From NCBI GenBank assembly GCA_943846785.1, contig OX044367.1:744001-808000 (forward strand): 64,000 nucleotides of DNA, given 5' to 3'. Numbering within the stretch: position 1 is the stretch's first letter; each line of letters starts with the position of its first letter. The translations under genes were made by a program, and so were the position numbers. Positions 1 through 7,890 of this stretch are shown here, in pieces. The notes under the pieces were generated by a model that was given only the letters and a program-made list of their open reading frames with translations, had not been told where the DNA came from and did no database searches. Source of the stretch: SCGC-AAA076-P13 sp905478035 (lineage in GTDB: Bacteria; Pseudomonadota; Gammaproteobacteria; Magnimaribacterales; D2472).

Positions 1-608
1 GAAGCATTCTCTATATCAGGATACATGGTCGGGCTGTGATTACCCCAAATAATCATATTTGTTACTTCATCAATATTTGTACTTGTTTTTTTGGCAAGAA
101 CTGATTTAGCTCGACTTGAGTCAAGCATAGTCATAGCCATCCATAGCTGGCTATCTTTTCCTGCTGCATTTTTTCCAATCAGGGCATTGGTGTTAGCTGG
201 ATTTCCAACAACCAATATTTTTGCATCTTCTTTGGCGTTATTGCCTATAGCTTCTCCTTGACCAACAAAAATACCACCATTTATTTTTAATAGATCCGAT
301 CTTTCTTCAATTTTTTTACCCTCATAAACTATTCCTCGAGGAATACTTCCAACAAGCAAAAACCAATCTGCATCATGAGATGCTTCCTCAAAGTTATCTG
401 TATAAGTTACTTCACCCATGTGAGGAAAATATGAATCCTCTAATTCCATAACAAGACCCTCTAACTTGCTTACTACCTGAGGAATCTCCACAAGACATAA
501 ATCAACGATTCTATTACCAAAAGTCTTGCCATCTACCAATCTTGGTATCAATGAATATGCAATTTGACCAGCCGCACCCGTTACTACTACTTTGACTCTT
601 GAGTTCAT
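1..608 (-). CDS. mdh: Malate dehydrogenase (C-terminal part cut off by window edge)
   Basis: NAD-dependent malate dehydrogenase, interconverting malate and oxaloacetate in the TCA cycle in the cytoplasm. The reverse-complement frame starts with ATG at 606-608 and stays open to base 1, giving about 202 N-terminal residues. Visible motifs are the Rossmann loop TGAAGQIAYS, the substrate-binding NPANTNA loop, and WGNHSPT containing the catalytic His. This motif set belongs to the LDH-like cytosolic-type MDH family of about 325 residues, so roughly the last third is missing here only because the window ends. It lies 29 bp downstream of the AlkB-like gene on the same strand and may be read through from it, or from its own promoter. 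Confidence 0.93.
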   Translation of the reverse strand, partial: MNSRVKVVVTGAAGQIAYSLIPRLVDGKTFGNRIVDLCLVEIPQVVSKLEGLVMELEDSYFPHMGEVTYTDNFEEASHDADWFLLVGSIPRGIVYEGKKIEERSDLLKINGGIFVGQGEAIGNNAKEDAKILVVGNPANTNALIGKNAAGKDSQLWMAMTMLDSSRAKSVLAKKTSTNIDEVTNMIIWGNHSPTMYPDIENA

Positions 609-637
609 ATTATTTCCTTATGAAATTTAATAAATAA

Positions 638-1228
638 TTAGCTAATTATATTCCTAAAAGTTAGATTAATTCTTGGCTTTTTTAATTTTTTTGTCTTTTT
701 AATTTCATGTTTCCAATATTCTTGTGTAGAGCCGTGCATAACTAATAGCTGACCATGTGGCTGAGGAATTTTAAAGCTAATATTTTCATATTTATTTTTA
801 AACAATATATCTCTTTCTTCTCCAAGAGAAAGAGAAGCTATGACAGGATTAGATCCAAGCTCTTTTTCATCGTCTGCATGAAGACCCATAGAATCCGATC
901 CATCCCTATAAAGGTTTGCCAAAACTGAGTTGAATGAGCAGTCGCAAATCAATTCAATAGCAGATTTAATTTTAACTAAATCTTCGTTCCAATAATTGCG
1001 TTTTAAGGTTTTTCCCGAGTATCTGTAATTGATTCCACTATCAGCATACCAAGCCTGAAGTCTCGGTATTTTATGTGTCTTGCCAAAAATTTTAATCTCA
1101 CCTTCTATCCAATCAATATTTTTAAGACATGCTTGATACCAATTATTAATTATCATTATGTCCTCAATATTTTCATATATTGTTATTTCAAGATTAGGGT
1201 AATCTTTTAAATGATATTTTTTTAACAT
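638..1228 (-). CDS. AlkB-family 2-oxoglutarate/Fe(II) dioxygenase
   Basis: Probable DNA or RNA alkylation-repair dioxygenase that oxidatively demethylates 1-methyladenine or 3-methylcytosine type lesions. The 196-residue protein has the jelly-roll signatures of the family in order: an H-x-D iron motif in GLHADDE, the distal His in EYWKHEI, and the C-terminal RINLTFR, the family's R-x-N-x-T-F-R 2-oxoglutarate-binding segment. The length matches the compact ALKBH2/3-like group rather than E. coli AlkB. It is divergent from the SDR gene at 1308, with 79 bp between, and precedes mdh on the same strand. No LexA- or Ada-like site was recognised. The substrate range (DNA, RNA or other) cannot be told from sequence. 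Confidence 0.85.
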   Translation of the reverse strand: MLKKYHLKDYPNLEITIYENIEDIMIINNWYQACLKNIDWIEGEIKIFGKTHKIPRLQAWYADSGINYRYSGKTLKRNYWNEDLVKIKSAIELICDCSFNSVLANLYRDGSDSMGLHADDEKELGSNPVIASLSLGEERDILFKNKYENISFKIPQPHGQLLVMHGSTQEYWKHEIKKTKKLKKPRINLTFRNIIS

Positions 1229-1307
1229 AGTAAAAAATTTAAATTTTGATTAGAATATTTATCTATTTTAAAACAAAGAATGAGTTCCAACAAAACGGAG
1301 ATATTAA

Positions 1308-2210
1308 ATGAGTATTAGATTTGATGAACAGGTTGCTATTGTTACTGGTGCTGGAGGTGGAATTGGTAAAGAACATGCATTAGAGCTTGCGAGAAGAGGG
1401 GCTAAGGTTGTTGTAAATGATCTTGGTGGAAGTGTTGATGGAAGTGGAACTAGTGATGCTTCTGAGGCAGTTGTTCAGCAAATAAAAGATGAAGGTGGCG
1501 AAGCTATTGCTAATGGAGCCAGTGTTACAGACTTACCGGCTATTCAAAACATGGTTAAAGAAGTAATGGATAAATGGGGAAGAATAGATGTTCTTGTTAA
1601 TAATGCAGGAATATTAAGGGATAAGAGTTTTCATAACGTTACTATGGATGATTTTAATCTTGTTATGGATGTTCATTTCCAAGGAACATTAAATTGCACC
1701 CATACCATATTTCCAATTATGAGAGAGCAGGGATATGGCAGAATTGTTTTTACAAGCTCATCAAGTGGTATCTATGGAAACTTTGGTCAAAGTAATTATG
1801 GAGCTGCAAAAATGGCAATGGTTGGCCTTATGAATACTCTTAAGATTGAAGGTCAAAAATATAATGTTTTCTCAAATTCAATAACTCCAGTTGCATACAC
1901 AAGAATGACAGAAGGTCTAATTCCTGAAGATTTTGGTAAAAATATGCAGCCAGAACATGTTACACCTGCTGTAATTTATTTATCAGGCAAAGACGCACCC
2001 AATGGAGTAGTTATGGCTGCAGGAGCAGGAGTCTATTCAAGAATATTTATCCACGAAACTATGGGTGTTTTCTTAGGTACAGGTGAAGATATGACACCTG
2101 AAAACATAGCAGCAAATTGGGATACTATTTCAGATATGGATGATGCAAGAGCACTTCAAAATGGAGGAGAACAGACTCTTAAAATATTTGAACTTATCAA
2201 TAAAAAGTAA
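1308..2210 (+). CDS. Short-chain dehydrogenase/reductase, HSD17B4 or 3-hydroxyacyl-CoA dehydrogenase type
   Basis: NAD(P)-dependent oxidoreductase of the SDR superfamily, 300 residues. The N-terminus carries the dinucleotide loop TGAGGGIG, followed by NDLGG and a long DGSGTSD insertion typical of the (3R)-hydroxyacyl-CoA dehydrogenase domain of multifunctional enzyme 2. The structural NNAG motif and the catalytic Ser plus YGAAK (Y-x-x-x-K) are all present, so it should be active. A likely role is oxidation of a 3-hydroxyacyl-CoA in fatty-acid or sterol side-chain breakdown; this is inferred from subfamily resemblance. CGGAG lies just upstream of the ATG. It converges with the GST gene, the two stops being one base apart. 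Confidence 0.85.
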   Translation: MSIRFDEQVAIVTGAGGGIGKEHALELARRGAKVVVNDLGGSVDGSGTSDASEAVVQQIKDEGGEAIANGASVTDLPAIQNMVKEVMDKWGRIDVLVNNAGILRDKSFHNVTMDDFNLVMDVHFQGTLNCTHTIFPIMREQGYGRIVFTSSSSGIYGNFGQSNYGAAKMAMVGLMNTLKIEGQKYNVFSNSITPVAYTRMTEGLIPEDFGKNMQPEHVTPAVIYLSGKDAPNGVVMAAGAGVYSRIFIHETMGVFLGTGEDMTPENIAANWDTISDMDDARALQNGGEQTLKIFELINKK

Positions 2211-2211
2211 G

Positions 2212-2823
2212 CTATATTAAAAAACTTGGACGACTAGAAACTTCAAGAATATAATCATTAAGGTTTTTGTAGTCCTCGATATTTAACTTATTTAATCTAA
2301 CTAGAAATTGAAGTGAGGTTACCATTTGTAAATCAGCATAGGTAAATCTATCACCAGCTATAAACTCTCTAGATTCCATAATTTTGTCATAATTTTTAAG
2401 TTGTTTAACTCCAAGCTTTCTTTGAGCTAAACCATATGCTTCATTTTGTTCTTCCATTGCGCTCATATGAGGGTGCGTGTGTCTAAAGCCATGCATTAGA
2501 GGCATCATTAGTTCAAAAGATACCCTCGAATACCACATTTCTATAGATGCTATTTCCATAGGGCTCTCTCCAAACATATTAGGATCAGGATAAAGACACT
2601 CAAGATACCTGCACATAGCTGTAGTTTCTAAAATAACTGTTCCATCATCAAGTTGAAGAGCAGGAACCCTAGAGTTAGGAGCTATAGCCTTATACTCAGG
2701 CGTTTTATGCTCTAATTTAGCAAGATCTAAGTCAATAATTTCAATGTCTGTAATACCTTTTTCTTTAAGGTAAATCAAAACTTTTCTTGGGTTGGGTGCA
2801 AACTTACTTGAATAGATCTTCAT
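2212..2823 (-). CDS. Glutathione S-transferase family protein
   Basis: 203-residue cytosolic GST-fold protein. The N-terminal thioredoxin-like domain has the cis-proline segment RVPALQL followed by the glutathione-contact region ETTAMCRYLE. The C-terminal helical domain has the FTYADLQ element, in which Asp acts as the usual N-capping residue. Length is normal for the family. It starts only 3 bp after the stop of the hemolysin-III-like gene on the same strand, so the two are probably co-transcribed. Substrate is unknown; a role in detoxification or isomerisation is a family-level inference only. Confidence 0.85.
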   Translation of the reverse strand: MKIYSSKFAPNPRKVLIYLKEKGITDIEIIDLDLAKLEHKTPEYKAIAPNSRVPALQLDDGTVILETTAMCRYLECLYPDPNMFGESPMEIASIEMWYSRVSFELMMPLMHGFRHTHPHMSAMEEQNEAYGLAQRKLGVKQLKNYDKIMESREFIAGDRFTYADLQMVTSLQFLVRLNKLNIEDYKNLNDYILEVSSRPSFLI

Positions 2824-2826
2824 GAT

Positions 2827-3417
2827 TTAATTACCTACAATTGAATAAATGACAATAAAATGAAGTATAGCTGCTACACAAACTAGCATATGAAAAAATT
2901 CATGATATCCAAAATATTTTGGGTTAAAATCTGGAAACTTTAATCCATAACTTATAGCGCCAACTGAGTATATTGTTCCGCCAGCAACAGTTAGTGCAAG
3001 ATTAGTAAAGCCCATTACTGATGACATGATGGAAAGATAAGGTATGGCTATATAACCTGCAATTAAATACAAGCTTGCCCTAATTATTCTAGGTAAATTT
3101 GTAAATAATAAAACTTGTAATATTCCAATACCTGCAATCACCCAAATTATTGTTAGTAATTGAAAACCAACATTCTTTGGAAGTACCAAAAGACATATTG
3201 GAGTAAAAGTTCCAGCTATCATTATAAAAATTGATGAGTGATCAAGTCTTCTCATAATTTTTAATACTTTTGGACGCCAATTCACCCTGTGATAAAGGGC
3301 GCTGAAACCAAACATCATAAAAATTCCAATCGAATAAACGATTGTTGCTGTTAATTCAATTGTATTTGAGCTTTTTGAAATTAATGGAATGCAGGCACCA
3401 ATGGATACAAAAAACAT
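2827..3417 (-). CDS. Hemolysin III / PAQR-family integral membrane protein
   Basis: Seven-helix membrane protein of the hemolysin III (YqfA, PAQR-related) family; its biochemical role in bacteria is unsettled. Characteristic pieces are GFSALYHRVNW near the first helices, the DHSSIFIMIAGTFTP stretch and the C-terminal YHEFFHMLVCVAAILHF; the His residues of these segments form the family's metal site. The ATG at 3417 gives 196 residues, slightly short. The frame is open further upstream and would encode KPLLRGYFHEW directly before this Met, which resembles the usual family N-terminus, but no conventional start codon lies there. That upstream stretch also forms the nrdB terminator, so the true N-terminus is uncertain. 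Confidence 0.8.
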   Translation of the reverse strand: MFFVSIGACIPLISKSSNTIELTATIVYSIGIFMMFGFSALYHRVNWRPKVLKIMRRLDHSSIFIMIAGTFTPICLLVLPKNVGFQLLTIIWVIAGIGILQVLLFTNLPRIIRASLYLIAGYIAIPYLSIMSSVMGFTNLALTVAGGTIYSVGAISYGLKFPDFNPKYFGYHEFFHMLVCVAAILHFIVIYSIVGN

Positions 3418-3425
3418 CCATTCAT

Positions 3426-3453
3426 GAAAATAGCCCCTTAGCAGAGGCTTTTT
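3426..3453 (-). terminator. Rho-independent terminator after nrdAB
   Basis: On the minus strand an A-run is followed by AGCCTC, loop TGCTAA, then GGGGCT and a short T-rich tail (ATTTTC). It lies 21 bases past the nrdB stop and immediately before the hemolysin-III-like gene, so it would separate the two transcription units. One stem position is a G-T wobble. Confidence 0.6.
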
Positions 3454-3473
3454 CTTAGTTTTGGTAGAGCGGG

Positions 3474-4733
3474 TTATTCCCAGTTCAGCGCTCCGCCGAC
3501 TTGATACTCAGTAACCCTTGTCTCAAAGAAATTTTTCTCTTTTCTAAGGTCTATAATCTCTGACATCCATGGAAATGGATTACCAACACCTTTAAATTCT
3601 TCTTCAAGTCCAATTTGAGTCAATCTCCTATTAGCAATAAACTTAAGATATTCTTCCATCATTGCAGCATTCATTCCTAGAACACCTCTAGGCATAGTAT
3701 CTCTGGCATATTGAATTTCTAGTTCTGTTCCTTCTAAGATCATTTGAGCAGCTTCTGACTTTAGTTCCTCATCCCAAAGATGAGGATTTTCAATTTTAAT
3801 CTGATTGATCACATCAATACCAAAGTTAACATGCATAGACTCATCTCTAAGAATGTATTGGAACTGCTCTGATGTTCCAGTCATTTTATTTCTTCTGCCC
3901 ATAGAAAGTATTTGGGTAAATCCACAGTAGAAGAAAATTCCTTCAAGGACACAATAAAAGGCAATTAAATTTTTAAGCAACTGCTTATCAGTTTCTACAG
4001 TACCTGTTTTGAACTCAGGATTAGATATCTCTTTAGTATATTTTAGACCCCATGAGGCTTTTCTAGCTACGCATGGTATTTCTCTATACATATTGAAAAT
4101 TTCACCTTCGTCCATACCAAGTGACTCAATGCAATATTGATATGCATGAGTGTGTATAGCTTCTTCAAGGCTTTGCCTCAAAATATATTGCCTACATTCT
4201 GGATTAGTAATTAATCTATATAGCGCAAGCACTAGATTATTCGCTACTAAAGAATCAGCTGTAGAAAAGAAACCAAGGTTTCTTTTTACTATTGTTCTTT
4301 CATCTTCTGTTAGTCCATCCTCAGACTTCCATAAAACGATGTCATTGGTCATATTAATCTCTTGAGGCATCCAATGATTAGCACTTCCATCAAGATATTT
4401 TTGCCAAGCCCAATCATATTTAAAGGGAACTAGTTGGTTAAGATCTGCATTACAGTTGATCATCATTTTGTCATCAACTTGCACTCTAGAACCCATCATT
4501 TCATCAAGTTCAGCATTTCCAGCTTTCTCATCAAGATTTTTAACTGCTTCTCTAGCTATTTCAGCTCTTGTGCCTTCCTCAATACTTTTACTTTGTTGAG
4601 GCACTTCAGTATCCATGACAGGTTTTGATGGCGCAGGTGCTACTGCTTTTGGAGTTTCTTTAACTCCATGACTAACTGCTGCTGCAGCTTGAGTATTATT
4701 TTCTTCTTTACCGTAATCATCCCAATTCAACAT
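3474..4733 (-). CDS. nrdB: Class Ia ribonucleoside-diphosphate reductase, beta subunit
   Basis: Radical-generating small subunit of aerobic ribonucleotide reductase; partners with NrdA to make dNDPs. I start it at MLNWDDYG (ATG 4731-4733), because AAGGAGA sits just upstream; a longer in-frame reading would run into nrdA. That gives 419 residues. Di-iron ligands appear in EAIHTHAY, whose final Tyr aligns with the radical-carrying Tyr122 of E. coli, in LEGIFFY, and in RDESMHVNFG. The first 85 or so residues are a low-complexity extension rich in Ala, Pro and Lys before the conserved core. The C-terminal tail ends in GGALNWE, the region that docks on NrdA. It follows nrdA by 16 bp. Confidence 0.96.
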   Translation of the reverse strand: MLNWDDYGKEENNTQAAAAVSHGVKETPKAVAPAPSKPVMDTEVPQQSKSIEEGTRAEIAREAVKNLDEKAGNAELDEMMGSRVQVDDKMMINCNADLNQLVPFKYDWAWQKYLDGSANHWMPQEINMTNDIVLWKSEDGLTEDERTIVKRNLGFFSTADSLVANNLVLALYRLITNPECRQYILRQSLEEAIHTHAYQYCIESLGMDEGEIFNMYREIPCVARKASWGLKYTKEISNPEFKTGTVETDKQLLKNLIAFYCVLEGIFFYCGFTQILSMGRRNKMTGTSEQFQYILRDESMHVNFGIDVINQIKIENPHLWDEELKSEAAQMILEGTELEIQYARDTMPRGVLGMNAAMMEEYLKFIANRRLTQIGLEEEFKGVGNPFPWMSEIIDLRKEKNFFETRVTEYQVGGALNWE

Positions 4734-4749
4734 TTTTTTCTCCTTTATT

Positions 4750-7626
4750 TTATTGGCAAGCTTCACACTCTGGATCATCCAGAGAACAAGCTGTAGGAAC
4801 TGGCGCCGGTGCACCAAGTTCTTGTGGTGCAGCTTCAGTTTGCACTGAACTAACTGCATTTAATTTTCCTTGCTGTACAGTTGATTTCTCTGTAGATGTA
4901 GCAGCAATTGATCTTAGATAATAAGTAGTTTTTAGACCTGAATACCATGCCATTCTATAGGTTATATCAAGCTTTTTACCATCTGCATTACCTATATATA
5001 GATTAAGTGACTGTCCTTGATCTATCCATTTTTGTCTTCTACTAGCAGATTCAACTATATACCTTGGTTCTACCTCAAATGCTGTAGAGTAAATAGTTTT
5101 TATTTCATCTGGTATTCTAGATATCTCAGAAAGACTACCCTCAAAATATTTAAGATCATTAATCATAACGTCATCCCATAAGTTCAGCTCTTTCAGCTTG
5201 TTTACTAGATGAGGATTTACAATTGTAAATTCTCCTGACAAGTTAGATTTAACATATAAATTTTGATAAGTAGGCTCAACTGATTGAGTAACACCTGTTA
5301 TGTTCGATATAGTTGCTGTTGGTGCTATCGCCATAACGTTGGAATTTCTCATTCCGTCTGCAATAACTTTTTTTCTTAATGTATCCCAATCAAGCGTCTC
5401 AGATCTATCAATGTTTATGTATTCACTTCCTCTATTCTCAGCCAATATTTCTATAGAATCTTTTGGAAGTATTCCTTTACTCCATAGAGAACCTTCATAT
5501 GATTTATAGCTTCCTCTTTCTTTTGAGAGTTCTGTTGACGCATGAATGGCATAGTAACTTATTAATTCCATACTTCTATCGGCAAACTCAACAGCTTCAT
5601 CACTACAATATGCAATGTTTTGAACATAAAGAGCATCTTGGAAACCCATCATGCCCAAACCAATAGGTCTGTGTTTTAGGTTAGAGTTCTTTGCAGTATC
5701 GACAGAGTAGTAATTTATGTTGATAACGTTATCTAACATCCTTATAGCGGTAGAAACTGTTTGTTTAATTTTTTCTTGATCTATTTGACCATCTTTCATA
5801 TGTCTTGCTAGGTTTACAGAACCTAGATTACAAACAGCAATTTCATCCGCACTTGTATTTAAAGTGATTTCTGTACATAGATTTGATGAATGAACCACAC
5901 CAGCATGCTGCTGAGGAGATCTTAAGTTACAAGCATCTTTAAATGTAATCCATGGATGCCCAGTTTCAAAAAGCATAGTAAGCATTTTTCTCCATAGCTC
6001 TTTTGCTGGTATCGATTTGTGCTGATCCATCTCTCCTGATTGAGCTTTTCTTTCGTATTCTTCATATTTCTCTTCAAACTCTTTTCCAATTAAATCATGT
6101 AGTTCTGGTGTTTCACCGGGTGAAAATAAAGTCCAGTTTTTTCCTTGTTCAACTCTTTTCATAAATAAATCTGGAACCCAGTTCGCTGTATTCATGTCAT
6201 GAGTTCTTCTTCTTTCGTCACCTGTGTTCTTTCTTAGTTCCAAGAACTCTTCAATATCCAAATGCCAAGTTTCTAGATATGCACACATAGCACCTTTTCG
6301 TTTACCACCTTGGTTTACAGCCACAGCAGTATCATTAGCAACTTTTAAGAATGGAACCACACCCTGACTCTTACCATTGGTACCTTTAATATACGAATTC
6401 ATAGCTCTGACAGAAGTCCAGTCATTGCCTAGCCCACCTGCCCATTTTGATAGCAACGCATTATCTTTCATTGCTCCAAATATTCCATCTAAGTCATCTG
6501 GTATTGTTGTTAGGTAGCAGGATGAAAGTTGTGGTCTTTTTGTACCAGAGTTAAATAAAGTAGGTGTTGAGCTCATATAATCAAAGCTTGAAAGCAGTTG
6601 ATAAAATTCAATAGCTCTATCTTCTCTATTTTCTTCTTCAACTGCCAAGCCCATAGCAACTCTCATGAAAAATACTTGCGGTAACTCATATCTAACGTCA
6701 TCACTGTGTATAAAGTATCTATCGTATAGAGTTTGTAAGCCCAGATATGTAAACTGATTATCTCTTGTATGATCAATAGCGGCACCTATTTTGTCTAGAT
6801 CAAAAGTCTTGAGTATTGGATCTAAAATATCCAACTCAATACCTTTATCAATATAAGCATTTAGCGCTTTTGGATAGTAGCCTTTCATTTCTTCATAAGT
6901 TGCCTCTTCTGCAACACCAAGAAAGCTTAAAGCCTCACTTCTAATTTGGTCCATCAGGATTCTTGCAGTTACAAAAGAGTAATTTGGCTCTTTTTCGACC
7001 TTTGTTCTTGCTGACATAACCAGGCTAGTTCTCATATCTGCAAGAGAAACGCCGTCGTATAAATTTTTGAGGGCTTCTTCTAGTACCTCATTCATTGATA
7101 CTTCTTCTAAACCATCGCATGCATCATTTATAAGCATTGCTACCTTATCAATATCTAAGGGAACTAAACTCCCATCACTTTTTGTAATATTTATTTCGGG
7201 TCTATTAGTTATATCTATTTCTGGTGCTTCTTTTTTTCTTTCTTGTGTTCTTTCTGCTCTGTAGAGTATGTAGCTTCTTGCAACCTTGAGTTCTTCAGTT
7301 CTCATAAGTTGAAGCTCGACTTGATCTTGAATTTCTTCAATATGAAGCGTTCCTCCAGAAGGCATTCTTCTTTCGAAAACCTCAAGAATACCTTTTGAAA
7401 TTTGATTTACTTTTTTATGTATTCTTTCGCTTGCAGCAGCATTTCCTGATTCTGTTGCAAGAAAAGCCTTAGTAATAGCAACCTTTATTTTGTCTTCTTC
7501 AAAAGCTACTACTTTTCCATTTCTTTTTATTACTCTTAATTTTCCAGGAGCTGTTGTTTCAATATCATTCACTATTGGTTGCTCTTGGACGTTTATTGTT
7601 TTATTTGCTTCTTGTTGTATTTCCAT
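4750..7626 (-). CDS. nrdA: Class Ia ribonucleoside-diphosphate reductase, alpha subunit
   Basis: Large catalytic subunit of ribonucleotide reductase. The chosen start is ATG 7624-7626 (MEIQQEAN); a TTG twelve codons upstream at 7662 is possible. About 958 residues. Two ATP-cone domains are visible: RVIKRNGKVVAFEEDKIK near the N-terminus, and a second beginning ITKSDGSLVPLDIDK at about residue 145, so allosteric control of activity may be more elaborate than with a single cone. Active-site cysteines are in LSSCYLT, NLCTEI (the Asn-x-Cys-x-Glu thiyl motif) and AVCNLGS. The C-terminal CEACQ supplies the redox-exchange cysteine pair. Transcribed with nrdB from a region with NrdR and DnaA boxes. 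Confidence 0.96.
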   Translation of the reverse strand: MEIQQEANKTINVQEQPIVNDIETTAPGKLRVIKRNGKVVAFEEDKIKVAITKAFLATESGNAAASERIHKKVNQISKGILEVFERRMPSGGTLHIEEIQDQVELQLMRTEELKVARSYILYRAERTQERKKEAPEIDITNRPEINITKSDGSLVPLDIDKVAMLINDACDGLEEVSMNEVLEEALKNLYDGVSLADMRTSLVMSARTKVEKEPNYSFVTARILMDQIRSEALSFLGVAEEATYEEMKGYYPKALNAYIDKGIELDILDPILKTFDLDKIGAAIDHTRDNQFTYLGLQTLYDRYFIHSDDVRYELPQVFFMRVAMGLAVEEENREDRAIEFYQLLSSFDYMSSTPTLFNSGTKRPQLSSCYLTTIPDDLDGIFGAMKDNALLSKWAGGLGNDWTSVRAMNSYIKGTNGKSQGVVPFLKVANDTAVAVNQGGKRKGAMCAYLETWHLDIEEFLELRKNTGDERRRTHDMNTANWVPDLFMKRVEQGKNWTLFSPGETPELHDLIGKEFEEKYEEYERKAQSGEMDQHKSIPAKELWRKMLTMLFETGHPWITFKDACNLRSPQQHAGVVHSSNLCTEITLNTSADEIAVCNLGSVNLARHMKDGQIDQEKIKQTVSTAIRMLDNVININYYSVDTAKNSNLKHRPIGLGMMGFQDALYVQNIAYCSDEAVEFADRSMELISYYAIHASTELSKERGSYKSYEGSLWSKGILPKDSIEILAENRGSEYINIDRSETLDWDTLRKKVIADGMRNSNVMAIAPTATISNITGVTQSVEPTYQNLYVKSNLSGEFTIVNPHLVNKLKELNLWDDVMINDLKYFEGSLSEISRIPDEIKTIYSTAFEVEPRYIVESASRRQKWIDQGQSLNLYIGNADGKKLDITYRMAWYSGLKTTYYLRSIAATSTEKSTVQQGKLNAVSSVQTEAAPQELGAPAPVPTACSLDDPECEACQ

Positions 7627-7749
7627 CTTATTTATTTTTGACCCCAAAAATTTCTTACTCAAATGAGTTATTCTTAACTTAGTGAAAGAGGTTATGTATA
7701 TTATTTACTACAATTACCTTAAATTCCTCTTACAGCTAATATTACTAGT

Positions 7750-7758
7750 TGTGGATAA
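7750..7758 (-). promoter_or_regulatory. Perfect DnaA box upstream of nrdAB
   Basis: TGTGGATAA on the plus strand, the exact complement of consensus TTATCCACA. It lies between nrdA and the NrdR box pair. E. coli nrdAB is known to be controlled by DnaA boxes at a similar place. Confidence 0.65.
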
Positions 7759-7774
7759 AGAATCAAGTAAAAAA

Positions 7775-7821
7775 ACACTATATATTGTGACAATTTCATT
7801 TTTTATCACCATATAGTGTAT
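7775..7821 (-). promoter_or_regulatory. Tandem NrdR boxes controlling nrdAB
   Basis: Two NrdR-type operators. Box 1 at 7775-7790 reads ACACTATATATTGTGA, close to the consensus ACACwATATATwGTGT. Box 2 at 7806-7821 reads TCACCATATAGTGTAT and matches 12 of 16 consensus positions. Their starts are 31 bp apart, the same-face spacing known for NrdR pairs. NrdR is the ATP/dATP-sensing repressor of ribonucleotide reductase genes; its gene is not in this window. The pair lies about 150 bp upstream of the nrdA start. Confidence 0.8.
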
Positions 7822-7860
7822 ATAAGGTGTTTTTTTACTGTTGGTAATTAGTTAATAAAT

Positions 7861-7869
7861 TGTGGATAA
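7861..7869 (-). promoter_or_regulatory. Second perfect DnaA box in the nrdA-glpK gap
   Basis: TGTGGATAA, again a perfect match to the complement of TTATCCACA, 111 bp from the first box and on the other side of the NrdR pair. It lies 22 bp before the glpK start and could affect either divergent gene. Confidence 0.6.
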
Positions 7870-7890
7870 TTATTAAAAGGATATGAAATT

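Noticed and set aside
4150..4628. Plus-strand reading frames over the nrdB region
   Set aside because: They are antisense shadows of nrdB with no domain likeness, and the minus-strand frame is clearly coding.
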